A program made the translations under genes and the position numbers. Of a DNA stretch of 64,000 nucleotides, positions 10,771 to 22,159 are shown in pieces (within the stretch, counting starts at the first letter, position 1; every line of letters begins with the position of its first letter). The DNA comes from Planctomycetota bacterium (GTDB lineage Bacteria > Planctomycetota > Planctomycetia > Gemmatales > HRBIN36), in the NCBI GenBank assembly GCA_014584395.1, contig JACTMY010000020.1, forward strand, positions 168,631 through 232,630, written 5' to 3'. The notes under the pieces are model-generated. The model worked only from the letters and a program-made list of their open reading frames with translations, made no database searches and had not been told where the DNA came from.

Positions 10771-11754
10771 ATGATCGCGGTGTTTCGCAGTTTGATCGTC
10801 GATACGTTTCGTCAATCGCTGGCGTCGCGCATCTTCTGGGTGATGCTGGCGGTGAGCGGCTTGTGCACGCTGTTCTGTCTGAGCGTGGGGTTCATCAACG
10901 TCCCCGTCAAGGCGGGCGAAGGCTTGCCCCAAGCCGATCCGCTGGCCGATCCGGTCAAGGCCGAGGCCGCGGGGCTGGACGTCTTCGGCGGCGAGATCAC
11001 GTATGGCTTCGGCGTGATCCGCATGCAGGTGGACCGGGATCGGCAGAACGCGGTGCAGTTCATCCTGGCCGTGCTGGCGGGGTTGGTGGCGGGATCGCTC
11101 GGCTTGCTGCTCACCCTGGTCTGGACGGCGGGTTTTTTCCCATCCTTCCTGGAGCCGAGCGCGGCGTCGGTGCTCTTGGCCAAGCCGATTCACCGCTGGC
11201 AGTTGCTCCTGGGCAAGTTCGTCGGGCTGCTGGTTTTCGTGGCCCTGCACGCGGCGGTGTTCGTCTTGGGCACATGGCTCGCACTGGGCGTGAAGAGCGG
11301 CGTGTGGGTCCCCGCTTATCTGTGGTGCGTGCCCATGCTCGTGCTGCAGTTCGCCGTCTTTGCCAGCGTCTCCGTCCTCTTGGCCGTGGTGACGCGGAGC
11401 ACGGTGGTGTGCGTGTTCGGGTCGATCCTCTTTTGGATGGTCTGCTGGGCCATCAATTATGGCCGGCACAAGGTCTACGCCGTGCCGGAACTGCGGGCGG
11501 CAGTCTCGGTGCAAATGGTCAACGCGGGTTATTGGGTCATGCCCAAGCCGGTGGATTTCGGCATGCTCTTTTTCGACGCCATCGGCGCACACAATTACTT
11601 TGCCGAGGCGGTGGATCTGAAGCCCATCCGCCAGGAAGAAAAGGCGACCAAGCAAACCTGGCAGCGACCGACGTTGGCGCTGGTCACGTCGCTTTTGTTT
11701 TCGTTGGGCATCCTCGGGCTGGCCATGTATCAATTTCGCCACACGGATTATTGA
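10771..11754 (+). CDS. ABC-2 type transporter permease
   Basis: A 327-aa membrane protein with about six hydrophobic helices. It opens with an amphipathic segment, DTFRQSLASRIFWVMLAVSG, typical of ABC-2 permeases. A soluble loop (residues about 45-90, FGGEITYGFGVIRMQVDRDR) lies between the first two helices. The family motif EPSAASVLLAKPIHRWQLLLGKFVG follows, where permeases of this type reorganise before the central helices. It is translated just after the ATPase gene. Export of a lipid, peptide or polysaccharide is possible; the cargo is unknown. Confidence 0.82.
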   Translation: MIAVFRSLIVDTFRQSLASRIFWVMLAVSGLCTLFCLSVGFINVPVKAGEGLPQADPLADPVKAEAAGLDVFGGEITYGFGVIRMQVDRDRQNAVQFILAVLAGLVAGSLGLLLTLVWTAGFFPSFLEPSAASVLLAKPIHRWQLLLGKFVGLLVFVALHAAVFVLGTWLALGVKSGVWVPAYLWCVPMLVLQFAVFASVSVLLAVVTRSTVVCVFGSILFWMVCWAINYGRHKVYAVPELRAAVSVQMVNAGYWVMPKPVDFGMLFFDAIGAHNYFAEAVDLKPIRQEEKATKQTWQRPTLALVTSLLFSLGILGLAMYQFRHTDY

Positions 11755-11820
11755 CCTTCGTTGCTGACGCCGCTGCGGGCAGCGCGGCTGTGACATCCTC
11801 TTTCCTTGTGTGAGCATCCC

Positions 11821-12867
11821 ATGATTCATCGACGACAATTTGTCCAAACCACGGCCGGCGCGGTGCTGGCCGGGCTGGCGCCGCGGTTCCACATTGTGGG
11901 CGCTGCTTCGAAATCGGGCACGCGCCAGGTCGTGATCGGCCAAGGCGAACATCGCTACGAATGCCACCACCGCTGGGGCGAGCTGCCCTCGCATCTCCGC
12001 TGGCAAACGACCCATGGCGTGTGCGTCGACCCGGAAGGCCTGATCTACATCACCCATCAGGGATACGGCCCCGACGTCATGGACACGGTGGTGGTGTTCG
12101 ATGCCAAGGGCAAGTTCGTGCGCTCCTTCGGACGGGCCTATCATCAAGGGGGCCACGGCATCGATCTCTGCGTGGAAGGTTCCGAAGCCTTTCTCTACCT
12201 GTGCGACATCCATCAAAGGCAAGTCATCAAGACCACCCTCGCCGGCGAGGAGGTTTGGAAGAAAAGCTATCCCGCCGAGTCCAAGGTTTATGCAGAGGCC
12301 AAGGGTTACCGCCCGACCAATCTGGCCTTTGCTCCCGACGGCGGCTTCTACGTGGCCGACGGTTACGGCTCCCATTTCATTCATCAGTACAACGCTGCGG
12401 GGCAATGGGTCCGAGCCTGGGGCGGCAAGGGGAATCAACCCGGCAAGCTCTCCACGCCGCACGGCATCTGGCTCGATGATCGGCCTGGCCGCGAGCCGAG
12501 CCTGATCGTGGCGGACCGCGCCAACGCCCGGCTGCAATACTTCAGCCTGAAGGGCGAATTCCTGAGCGAGTCTCGGGACGTGCTTTTTCCCGCTCACTTC
12601 GATATTCGCGGAGACGTGTTGCTGGTTCCCGATTTGCATGCCCGGGTGTCGCTGTTCGACAAGGACAACCGGGTGATCGTGCACTTGGGGGACGACCCGG
12701 ATTGGATCGCCGAGGTAAAGAAGTTCAAAATCCGCACGCAGCCCAGCGAGTGGGTGGAGGGCAAATTCGTACACCCGCATGACGCCTGTTTCGATCGGGC
12801 GGGGAATCTGTTCGTGGTGGAATGGGTGCAAACGGGGCGGGTTAGCTTTCTGCGCCGCGTGAGTTGA
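11821..12867 (+). CDS. Exported NHL/six-bladed beta-propeller protein
   Basis: A 348-aa protein with a twin-arginine-like signal (MIHRRQF, then TTAGAVLAGLAPRF). Repeated propeller blades follow, such as THGVCVDPEGLIYITHQG, PTNLAFAPDGGFYVADGYG, TPHGIWLDD and HPHDACFDRAGNLFVVEW. Planctomycete proteins of this kind are usually annotated as peptidylglycine-lyase-like or NHL proteins without a proven reaction. ATG 11821 begins the signal peptide; the track start is five residues earlier. Its last 26 bp overlap the convergent gene. Enzymatic function is unproven. Confidence 0.75.
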   Translation: MIHRRQFVQTTAGAVLAGLAPRFHIVGAASKSGTRQVVIGQGEHRYECHHRWGELPSHLRWQTTHGVCVDPEGLIYITHQGYGPDVMDTVVVFDAKGKFVRSFGRAYHQGGHGIDLCVEGSEAFLYLCDIHQRQVIKTTLAGEEVWKKSYPAESKVYAEAKGYRPTNLAFAPDGGFYVADGYGSHFIHQYNAAGQWVRAWGGKGNQPGKLSTPHGIWLDDRPGREPSLIVADRANARLQYFSLKGEFLSESRDVLFPAHFDIRGDVLLVPDLHARVSLFDKDNRVIVHLGDDPDWIAEVKKFKIRTQPSEWVEGKFVHPHDACFDRAGNLFVVEWVQTGRVSFLRRVS

Positions 12868-13165
12868 CGGGGCCGATTGGCTCCATGAGCTTTTCCGCTT
12901 GCCGCATCCATTGCAAGAGGCTCTCCTCCATGGCGGCAAGCTGCTTTTCGGTGTTGGCCGTGAGCTCCGCGGCCTGGTCGTGAAAGGCTTCGAGGGCGGC
13001 GATCTGCCGCGCGCAGGCGTCGAGCCCTTCACTCAATGGAGCGGCGGGCAGTTGGGCCAACAGGGCATCGACGTTGGCTTCACGGCGCGCCGTTCGCTCC
13101 GCCACGGCTTGGGCCTGGGTTTCGAGTTCATCCAGCATGGCCAGGTCGAGCGGCACGGGCTTCAT
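12842..13165 (-). CDS. Hypothetical coiled-coil protein
   Basis: A 107-aa soluble protein without a recognised family. It is Ala/Glu/Leu-rich (ELETQAQAVAERTARREANVD, then IAALEAFHDQAAELTANTEKQ), which predicts a long helix or coiled coil. The ribosome site AAAGGAG lies well placed before ATG 13165, which supports translation. Its 3' end overlaps the tail of the beta-propeller gene by 26 bp in a convergent arrangement. It is probably single-gene transcribed. Confidence 0.6.
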   Translation of the reverse strand: MKPVPLDLAMLDELETQAQAVAERTARREANVDALLAQLPAAPLSEGLDACARQIAALEAFHDQAAELTANTEKQLAAMEESLLQWMRQAEKLMEPIGPVNSRGAES

Positions 13166-13527
13166 GGAGGGGCTCCTTTCCCAGCAAGGTCTAGTGCTTT
13201 TCCATACCCCAATTCAGCCTGAGTGCCAAGAGGAAAGATTATTAGCGAAAAGTTATGCCAAGTGAGCCTGGCTGGGCAACCTGCTGCGTTTATCCTCGAA
13301 CATCATGCCCTGAAACCTTTTGCGACTTCATTCGCGCCCGATCTCACTGTTTTTCCACCTTTGCCGCAACCAAGGCCGTCCATCTTCCCCCAGGCTAACA
13401 AACTGTCCTGGACGGCTGACCGGGGGAACCATATTGATAACGTATCAACCTCTGATGAGCTTTGGGTGAAACCGGCCAAGCGGGGTCGGCTTTCTTCTTC
13501 ATATTCTTTTTTGGTGGGTAAAGCGTG
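13166..13527. other. Divergent intergenic region upstream of the pyrophosphatase gene
   Basis: About 360 bp of lower-GC DNA without a convincing gene. Short ORFs here lack ribosome sites and family features. It should hold the promoters for the minus-strand coiled-coil gene and the plus-strand pyrophosphatase. It contains the palindrome listed separately at 13434. Confidence 0.6.
13434..13448. promoter_or_regulatory. Palindrome TTGATA-ACG-TATCAA, candidate operator
   Basis: Perfect 6-bp arms with a 3-bp centre, about 80 bp before the pyrophosphatase start. The symmetry and spacing fit a dimeric helix-turn-helix regulator. No matching regulator is adjacent, so the binding protein is unknown. 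Confidence 0.3.
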
Positions 13528-16071
<2,544 letters not shown>

Positions 16072-16096
16072 CCCTTTCGCTGGATCATGAAATAAA

Positions 16097-16130
16097 AAAC
16101 GGGCGGCTTCGCGCCGCCCGTTTCTTTTTT
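16097..16130. terminator. Bidirectional intrinsic terminator between hppA and msrB
   Basis: AAACGGGCGGC and GCCGCCCGTTT form an 11-bp perfect stem with a 5-nt loop. It has CTTTTTT on one side and an A-run on the other (T-run on the minus strand). It serves both convergent genes. Confidence 0.85.
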
Positions 16131-16150
16131 GCGTGAACGGGGAAGGCAGA

Positions 16151-16759
16151 CTAACGATCCTTCGCTTCCTGTTTCGCGGCGGCGGGATCCGCAAGACTCG
16201 ACAGCTTGGACGCCTCGGTGAAGGTCAGCGATTCGCTGTTGAGGCAAAACCGCATGCCCGTCGGGCGCGGGCCGTCGTTGAACACGTGGCCCAGATGGGC
16301 GTCGCAGCGGGCGCAATTTATCTCCATCCGCACCATGCCGTGGCTGCGATCCACCTTTTGCGACACGTTCGTCTTCGCGATCGGCTGGAAAAAGCTGGGC
16401 CAGCCGGTTCCCGATTGGAACTTGGCGTTCGAGGAAAACAAGGGCAAGCCGCAGCAGACGCAGGCATAGACGCCCTCTTTTTTGTTGTCCAAGAGGTTGC
16501 CGCAGAAGGGCGGCTCCGTCCCGGCGCGGCGGGTGATGCGGTATTGCTCCTCGGTCAGTTGCTGTTTCCATTCCGCTTCCGTCTTGACGACCATCGGCAT
16601 GGCGATCGGCCCGACGAGCTTGCCCTCGGAATTGAAGACGTGCACGCTGACCATTTGCGGTTTTCCTTTTTTCTCGGAGGCTTTGGCGGCGGACGACTCT
16701 CCCTGCAGCAGCACGGCAGGGATTCCCAACATCAGGATAAACATCATTCCTGCCCACAT
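16151..16759 (-). CDS. msrB: Exported peptide-methionine (R)-S-oxide reductase
   Basis: A 202-aa protein with an N-terminal signal peptide ([20 protein letters not shown]), then a full MsrB domain. It reads [17 protein letters not shown], then the zinc pairs [11 protein letters not shown] and [14 protein letters not shown], and the catalytic region [13 protein letters not shown]. MsrB reduces methionine-R-sulfoxide in proteins; the signal suggests envelope repair. ATG 16759 has AAGGGAG eight bases upstream and begins the signal. The track start at 16900 adds 47 residues without features. Confidence 0.9.
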   Translation of the reverse strand: MWAGMMFILMLGIPAVLLQGESSAAKASEKKGKPQMVSVHVFNSEGKLVGPIAMPMVVKTEAEWKQQLTEEQYRITRRAGTEPPFCGNLLDNKKEGVYACVCCGLPLFSSNAKFQSGTGWPSFFQPIAKTNVSQKVDRSHGMVRMEINCARCDAHLGHVFNDGPRPTGMRFCLNSESLTFTEASKLSSLADPAAAKQEAKDR

Positions 16760-16951
16760 GGTTCGATCTCCCTTGATGTGCATGATGGCCGCGGCCATGA
16801 CCTCAGGATAACCGCAAGCGCCGGCCGGGGTCAACGAAATGCGCGGCCGGCGTTTCCCGTCCGGGACGGGATACCCCTTGGATGCGGCTGAGCCAGCCAA
16901 GGTTTCGGATGGGAGCCAGGTCCGCCTCCTTGGAAAGGCATCGGGTCATGC

Positions 16952-16979
16952 AAAAAGCCCGGCCTTGCGACCGGGCTTT
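16952..16979 (-). terminator. Intrinsic terminator after the PPIase gene
   Basis: On the minus strand AAAGCCCGG and CCGGGCTTT pair across an 8-nt loop, followed by a T-run. It lies about 25 bp after the peptidyl-prolyl isomerase stop. Confidence 0.75.
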
Positions 16980-17003
16980 CGATGAGGAGGAATCGAGTCC
17001 GAG

Positions 17004-17963
17004 TTACTTGACTTCGTTGATCTTGATGGCCGCCTTGGCCCGCAAGCCCGGGAGCATCTGATCGCGAAGGCGGTCGCTGACGACTTCCTTGACCGCGTCC
17101 TTGACCTGCTCGAATTCGACGTCGCGACCCGGGATGCGTCCGGTGACGAGGATGACGTGGAAGCCGAATTGGGTTTCGACGACGTCGCTCATCTGGCCGG
17201 GCTGAAGCTGAAAGGCGGCCTTGGCGAAGGGTTCGACCATGTGGCCGAGGCGGGGGAAGGAGCCGAGGTCGCCGCCGTTTTTCTTGGACGGGCAGTCGGA
17301 ATCCTTGCTGGCGGCGGCGGCGAAGATTTCGGTAATGACCTTGAGCTGCTGCGTGGCGTAGGCCAGGCTGTCGGTGTTGGGCACGCCGGTCATCCGCTGC
17401 TTCGTGGTCTGGTCGATGGTGCCGCGGATGGCCAGCGCCTTGGCCTTGGCCTTTTCCTTGTCCTCGGCGGTGGCGCCTTCGGGCAGGGCGACGAGCAAAT
17501 GGCGGGCGCTGACAGCCGAGCCGTCGAAGCTCTCCTTGCTGGCGTTGAAGAAATCCTTGAGCTTGTCGTCGGTGAACTGGCTGTCGCAGAATTTTTCCCA
17601 GCGCAGATCGGCTGCGACCTGGCGGCGCAGCTCCGCTTCGGTGATTTGCAGTTGGCCGAGCATGGTCTCCAGGGTGATGTTGTTTTTCTTCGCTTCTTCC
17701 TTGATGAGGTCCATGCGCTGGTCGACCTCCTTCTCCTCCATTTTGACGACGCTGCGCAGATGCTGCTCGATGAGCAGATTATCGATGAGATATTGGATCA
17801 GCTCCTTCCGCGCCTTGGCGTGCTGCTCGGGGGGCAGGTTTTTGAGCGCCCGCTGGACGTTCGCTTCGGGAATGGCTTCGCCGTTCACCGTGGCGGCGGC
17901 GGGCGGCTCGGCCCAGGCGAGCCATCCGGTCAGGGTCAAGAGCCAGGTCAAACTTGCCAACAT
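17004..17963 (-). CDS. Exported peptidyl-prolyl isomerase, parvulin type (SurA/PpiC-like)
   Basis: A 319-aa periplasmic folding protein. A signal peptide (LASLTWLLTLTGWLAWA) is followed by an N-terminal helical chaperone module (VNGEAIPEANVQRALKNLP, then IDNLLIEQHL). The parvulin domain runs from SARHLLVALP through GGDLGSFPRLGHMVEPFAKAAF to GFHVILVTGR. ATG 17963 follows GGAGGG. The PseG-like gene ends 65 bp upstream on the same strand, so they may share a transcript. Role: folding or isomerisation of exported proteins. Confidence 0.87.
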   Translation of the reverse strand: MLASLTWLLTLTGWLAWAEPPAAATVNGEAIPEANVQRALKNLPPEQHAKARKELIQYLIDNLLIEQHLRSVVKMEEKEVDQRMDLIKEEAKKNNITLETMLGQLQITEAELRRQVAADLRWEKFCDSQFTDDKLKDFFNASKESFDGSAVSARHLLVALPEGATAEDKEKAKAKALAIRGTIDQTTKQRMTGVPNTDSLAYATQQLKVITEIFAAAASKDSDCPSKKNGGDLGSFPRLGHMVEPFAKAAFQLQPGQMSDVVETQFGFHVILVTGRIPGRDVEFEQVKDAVKEVVSDRLRDQMLPGLRAKAAIKINEVK

Positions 17964-18028
17964 GATTCGCCCTCCAATCGGCGTCCTTGAAAACTCGGGG
18001 GATGGGAAAACAGTTCGGGTTTCTCGGC

Positions 18029-19096
18029 TCAAGCGGCTTCGCGGCGGACCGTCCGGCGCTGCGCCTGCAGCATGATTTCCAATGCGTTGACCAGGCGATC
18101 CGGGCCGCGGCCGTCGATCAAGAGCCGCCCGCAGCGGGCCATCATGCGGCGCTCGCTCTGGTCCTCGATGAGATTTTCCACGGCCATGCGCACGGTCTTC
18201 GGGTTGACCGATTCATGCCAACCGAGCAGCGTCGCGGCCCCTTCTTCCTCGAGCATCTCGGCGGCGCGCCACTGCGCTTCATCTTGCACGATGAGCAGCA
18301 TCGGCACGCCGACGCACGCCAATTCATAAGCCCATTGATTGGCGTCGCACAGAGCGAAGTGGCAGCGGGAAATCCGCTTGGCCATCTCGGCGGTTTCCGT
18401 GGCGATCGTGATCCGGCCCTTGTGCGTTTCCGCCAGCTTTTGCCATTGGGGCAACTCGGGATGCACCGAGCGCGCCAGGATGTCGACCCGCGCCACGTCG
18501 TTCATGCCCAGGAGGATGTCCAAGGCCCGGCCGGTCCAGTTGTGCGGATCATCGCCGAAGCCGACGACGACGCGGATCGGCAGTTGCGGCTCCTGCCCGC
18601 GCACCAGCCGGACGCGGCGAATGCCGGGGCGGACCAGGGTGTACCGTTTGCCGGCCAGCACTTGCGTGCCCGGGCAGACGTCGTAATCGGCCACGCTCTT
18701 GTTCATGGCCGGGTGGACGATGAGCTGGCTGGCGAAGCGATATTCGGCCTGATGATCGAAGCTGATGACCATCGGCCCCAGGTTCGCCAGTTCGGCCAGA
18801 TATTCGGGGGTGCCATGCGGGGAATCGACGAGCACGGCGGCGGGCTTGATCCGATGGACCTCCCGCGCGAGTTGTTCGAGGTCCTCCGGCGTGCCGACGG
18901 GATGCTCGGCGGGAATCCATTGATTGTCGCCGCGTTTGATCTGTCCCGCCAAGATCGTCGGCTGCAAGTCCGACAGGAAATGGCATGGCCGGCGCCGCCG
19001 CTGCAAGGCGCTGGCAAAGACCATGGTTCGTGCGAGATGTTCCCAACCCATGGCGCGCGTGCCGTCGACGCGCATCAAGACCGGTTCGCGAGTCAT
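18029..19096 (-). CDS. PseG/SpsG-like nucleotide-sugar hydrolase or glycosyltransferase
   Basis: A 355-aa protein with a GT-B-like layout. It starts PVLMRVDGTRAMGWEHLARTM, matching the PseG/SpsG start (RxDGxxxxGxGHxxR). Further matches are VLVDSPHG, a central VVVGFGDDPHN and CDANQWAYELACVGVPMLLI, the usual sugar-nucleotide site at the C-lobe. PseG releases UDP from a bacillosamine-type sugar in pseudaminic acid synthesis. The first-helix His is preserved. No other pse genes are in the window, so the substrate is open. ATG 19096 has AGAGGCGG upstream. Confidence 0.72.
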   Translation of the reverse strand: MTREPVLMRVDGTRAMGWEHLARTMVFASALQRRRRPCHFLSDLQPTILAGQIKRGDNQWIPAEHPVGTPEDLEQLAREVHRIKPAAVLVDSPHGTPEYLAELANLGPMVISFDHQAEYRFASQLIVHPAMNKSVADYDVCPGTQVLAGKRYTLVRPGIRRVRLVRGQEPQLPIRVVVGFGDDPHNWTGRALDILLGMNDVARVDILARSVHPELPQWQKLAETHKGRITIATETAEMAKRISRCHFALCDANQWAYELACVGVPMLLIVQDEAQWRAAEMLEEEGAATLLGWHESVNPKTVRMAVENLIEDQSERRMMARCGRLLIDGRGPDRLVNALEIMLQAQRRTVRREAA

Positions 19097-19532
19097 TCCG
19101 CCTCTTCTCCATAACAGGGGAAAGCTACCGACGCCGGGCGACAAGGCCCGACGCTCACGCGTTCGGTGTCAAGCAGGATGGCGTTCAAAGTGGAGCCATG
19201 CGGGAGAAGCCGTTCCGTCAGCTTCCATCCGAAGGGCAGCGTCCGATGTGTTCCGAGCATCCGACGCGTGGGGCGAATCTTACTCCAAGATTTCCTAAAG
19301 AAAAAGGCCAAAACGTCCGAGCCATCGGCGCGGCGAAACGCCCAGCCTGGCGAATCATGGCACGCTGGTGAAATTGACCGCGGTGAACCGGGACGCGGCC
19401 GGGGAGGCGAAGCAGCGCCATTCGCGGCGGCGCGGCAAGCTGGTCGATTGCGGCCCGCATCGGCTCCGTTTATAATGGCCCCTGCGAAGGTCCCTCGACT
19501 CGACGCTCGCCTTCGCCAGGGGGGATGGTTTC
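19097..19532. other. Divergent intergenic region between the PseG-like gene and xylB
   Basis: About 435 bp with no convincing coding region; ORFs here are fragments without ribosome sites. It contains the xylB promoter near its right end. The left part should carry the promoter of the minus-strand operon, which I could not pinpoint. Confidence 0.6.
19448..19476 (+). promoter_or_regulatory. Sigma70-type promoter for xylB
   Basis: TTGCGG (19448-19453), exactly 17 bp, then a perfect TATAAT (19471-19476). The start of transcription would be near 19483, about 50 nt before the ATG. A GGGGGG ribosome site lies between. Confidence 0.7.
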
Positions 19533-21077
19533 ATGCGCAACTTTCTGGGCATCGACGTCGGCACCAGCGGCACCAAGGCGCTGGTCTGCCGCGAGGACGG
19601 CCTGGTGCTGGGCGTCGGGGTGGCGGATCATCCGATCGCGCATCCGCGGCCCGGCTGGTCGGAACAGCATCCCGAGGATTGGTGGCAGAGCAGCGTGGCG
19701 GCGGTGCGGCAAGCCTTGTCCCAGGCTCAAGTGGAGCCGAAAACACTGGGCGGGATCGGCCTGAGCGGCCAGATGCACGGGTCGGTTTTTCTCGACCGGC
19801 ATCAGCGGGTGCTGCGGCCGGCGATTTTGTGGAATGATCAGCGGACCGTGAACGAATGTACAGAGATCGAGGAGCTCGCCGGCGGCCGCGCCGCCCTCAT
19901 TCAGATGGTCAGCAATCCCGCCTTCACCGGCTTCACGGCGCCGAAAATCGTTTGGCTCCGCCATCACGAACCGGAACTGTATCAGCAGCTCGACAGCGTC
20001 CTCTTGCCGAAGGATTATCTGCGCTTCCGTTTGACCGGCGACTATGCGACCGATGTCAGCGACGCCTCGGGCACCCTGCTGCTGGACGTCAAGCAGCGCC
20101 GCTGGCACACGGGGCTGCTGCAAAAGCTGCAGCTCAGCCAGGACGTGCTGCCGCCTTGTTTCGAATCGACCGAAATCACGGGCAAGTTGTCGGCCGAGGC
20201 TGCGCAGACGCTGGGGCTGCCCAAAGGGTTGTCGGTGGTCGCCGGGGGAGGCGATCAGGCCGCCGGCGCGGTCGGCAGCGGCATCGTGCAATCGGGATTG
20301 GTCAGTGCCGTGCTCGGCACCAGCGGGGTGGTCTTCGCCCATGCCGAACAGCCAAGAACGCACCCCGAAGGGCGCGTCCACACGATGTGCCACGCGGTGC
20401 GCGGCGCCTGGCACATGATGGGCGTCGTCCTGGCGGCGGGCGGCAGCTTGCAATGGTTTCGCAATCAGTTTTGTCAGGAGGAAGTGCGCGCTGCGGCGGC
20501 GCAGCAGCGCGATCCCTACGAACTCATCCTCGAAAACGCGGCGGCGCTTCCCCCCGGCGCGGAGGGGCTGTTCTTCCTGCCCTATCTCACCGGAGAACGG
20601 CATCCTTATGCCGATCCATTGGCGCGCGGCGCCTGGCTGGGCTTGAGCGTCCGGCATACGCGATGGCATCTGGCCAGGGCCGTCATCGAGGGCATCACCT
20701 TCGCCTTGCGGGATTGCCTGTGCGTCATGGAGCAGCTTGGCGTATCGTTCAAACAAATTCGGCTGGCGGGGGGCGGCGCGCGCAGCGCCTTTTGGCGGCA
20801 GCTTCAAGCCGACATCTTCGGCCATCCGGTGGCCCTTGTCAATTCGACCGAAGGCGCGGCCCTGGGCGCGGCCATCCTCGCCATGGTCGGCACGCGCACT
20901 TACGACCACGTTCCCGAAGCGTGCCAGGAAATGATGCGCGTCGTGGAAACCATCGACCCCGACCCGGCACGGCATGCGCGTTATCGCGAACTGCACGCCG
21001 AGTATCAAAAACTGTATCCGCTGCTGCAGCCGGTGTTCCCCAGGCTGGCGTCTGGGGCCGAGGCCGGCGCCTCTTGA
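19533..21077 (+). CDS. xylB: Xylulokinase (FGGY family)
   Basis: A 514-aa sugar kinase that phosphorylates xylulose to xylulose 5-phosphate for the pentose phosphate pathway. FGGY features: N-terminal ATP loop LGIDVGTSGTKAL, GLSGQMHGSVFLD, ILWNDQRT, catalytic-Asp region VVAGGGDQAAGAVGSG, and the C-terminal motif RLAGGGARSAFWRQLQADIFG. The MHGSVFLD form is typical of xylulokinase rather than glycerol kinase. No xylA or xylose transporter is nearby. It has its own promoter and leads into two small membrane-protein genes. Confidence 0.9.
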   Translation: MRNFLGIDVGTSGTKALVCREDGLVLGVGVADHPIAHPRPGWSEQHPEDWWQSSVAAVRQALSQAQVEPKTLGGIGLSGQMHGSVFLDRHQRVLRPAILWNDQRTVNECTEIEELAGGRAALIQMVSNPAFTGFTAPKIVWLRHHEPELYQQLDSVLLPKDYLRFRLTGDYATDVSDASGTLLLDVKQRRWHTGLLQKLQLSQDVLPPCFESTEITGKLSAEAAQTLGLPKGLSVVAGGGDQAAGAVGSGIVQSGLVSAVLGTSGVVFAHAEQPRTHPEGRVHTMCHAVRGAWHMMGVVLAAGGSLQWFRNQFCQEEVRAAAAQQRDPYELILENAAALPPGAEGLFFLPYLTGERHPYADPLARGAWLGLSVRHTRWHLARAVIEGITFALRDCLCVMEQLGVSFKQIRLAGGGARSAFWRQLQADIFGHPVALVNSTEGAALGAAILAMVGTRTYDHVPEACQEMMRVVETIDPDPARHARYRELHAEYQKLYPLLQPVFPRLASGAEAGAS

Positions 21078-21114
21078 CGGCGTTTCATGAACCCTCCTCC
21101 GATGGGAGTTTGGC

Positions 21115-21477
21115 ATGGCCCTGGAAGTCGATCCGAAAGCTTACCGTCTGGTCATCACTCAAGCGCTGATCGGAGGCGTCGTCGGCACCCTGCCCGGGTC
21201 GCTGGTCATGGCCATCGAGCCCAATTTGATCCATCCCTTTTTCCCCACGATCTTGCTCCTCGCGGGGTGCGTGCTCGGCTGTCTCATTTGCGCTCTGGCG
21301 GCGACGGCGGGGGTTTTCGTCGACACGGTTCGCGCGGCCCGGCGCTCCACCCGCAACCATGGCGGCGAGGCTCGGGCGGAGTCGATGCCGATCCATATGA
21401 ACCATCGTTCCGATGAGCATCCGGCTTTGCCGCAGACGGCCGCCGCCTCGACGTCGGACCCGGTCCCGTCGAGTTGA
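21115..21477 (+). CDS. Hypothetical two-helix membrane protein
   Basis: A 120-aa protein with no recognised family. Two hydrophobic segments (ALIGGVVGTLPGSLVMAI and TILLLAGCVLGCLICALAATAGVFV) are followed by a polar, basic-then-disordered tail. GGGAG lies before ATG 21115. It starts 37 bp after xylB and could be translated from the same transcript. A functional link to xylulose use is not shown. Confidence 0.55.
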   Translation: MALEVDPKAYRLVITQALIGGVVGTLPGSLVMAIEPNLIHPFFPTILLLAGCVLGCLICALAATAGVFVDTVRAARRSTRNHGGEARAESMPIHMNHRSDEHPALPQTAAASTSDPVPSS

Positions 21478-21558
21478 CCTGCGCCGCCCCGTCCTCTCCG
21501 CGCTCAGGTTGTTGTTGGCACGGTCCCTCCAAGCCGATGCTTTCGATAGAATGATGGC

Positions 21559-21960
21559 ATGGAACGCGCACCCTTCACCACCGAGAATACGGTTTCGGCC
21601 AAGCCGCCCCGCTCGGGATTCTGGCAAGAGAAATGTCCCCGCTGCCGGGAAGGTGCGGTCTTCTCCGGCCTGGTGACCATGAACGAGCGGTGCCCTAAAT
21701 GCGGTTTGCTCTTTGGCCGCGAGCCAGGCTACTTCCTGGGAGCCATGTATTTTGGCTATGCCTTGGGGGTGCCGGTGCTGGGCTTGCTGCTGCTGGCGGC
21801 GTATCTGTTCTGGCCGGATTGGCCTCTCGATCGGCTCCTGCTCGTGGCCCTGGTCGGTTTCGTGCCGTTCCTGCCGATGATCTTTCGCTTCTCCCGGCTG
21901 CTGTGGATTTATTTCGATCAGACGTTCGACCCCAGCCGGCCATCAGGCTCCGCGCCGTGA
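21559..21960 (+). CDS. DUF983 family membrane protein
   Basis: A 133-aa protein with an N-terminal zinc ribbon (EKCPRCREG then NERCPKCGLLF), the GREPGYFLGAMYFGYALG motif and two membrane helices. This is the DUF983 pattern. The function is unknown; the family is widespread in alphaproteobacteria and planctomycetes. There is no ribosome site before the ATG. A TAGAAT hexamer at 21546-21551 ends about 7 bp before it, which would suit a leaderless transcript. Confidence 0.75.
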   Translation: MERAPFTTENTVSAKPPRSGFWQEKCPRCREGAVFSGLVTMNERCPKCGLLFGREPGYFLGAMYFGYALGVPVLGLLLLAAYLFWPDWPLDRLLLVALVGFVPFLPMIFRFSRLLWIYFDQTFDPSRPSGSAP

Positions 21961-22159
21961 TGGCGACCCGAGCGAACGATCAAAGCTCACGACGTCCATC
22001 ATCGATCCATGCTGATGGCGGCGATGAGCCGTGCCGCGGGACTCGCCACGGGGGGATAATTTTTCCTTCCGCCTAGGCCATTCGTGGCGCAGAATAGTCT
22101 ATTGGCCGTTGAACGATTCACCCTGCTGCATCGTCCAGCCCACCCGCGGTAGGAGCCTT

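Noticed and set aside
10753-13032. 759-aa ORF on the minus strand
   Set aside because: It runs across the permease and beta-propeller genes, which have clear domains; no protein family seen in it.
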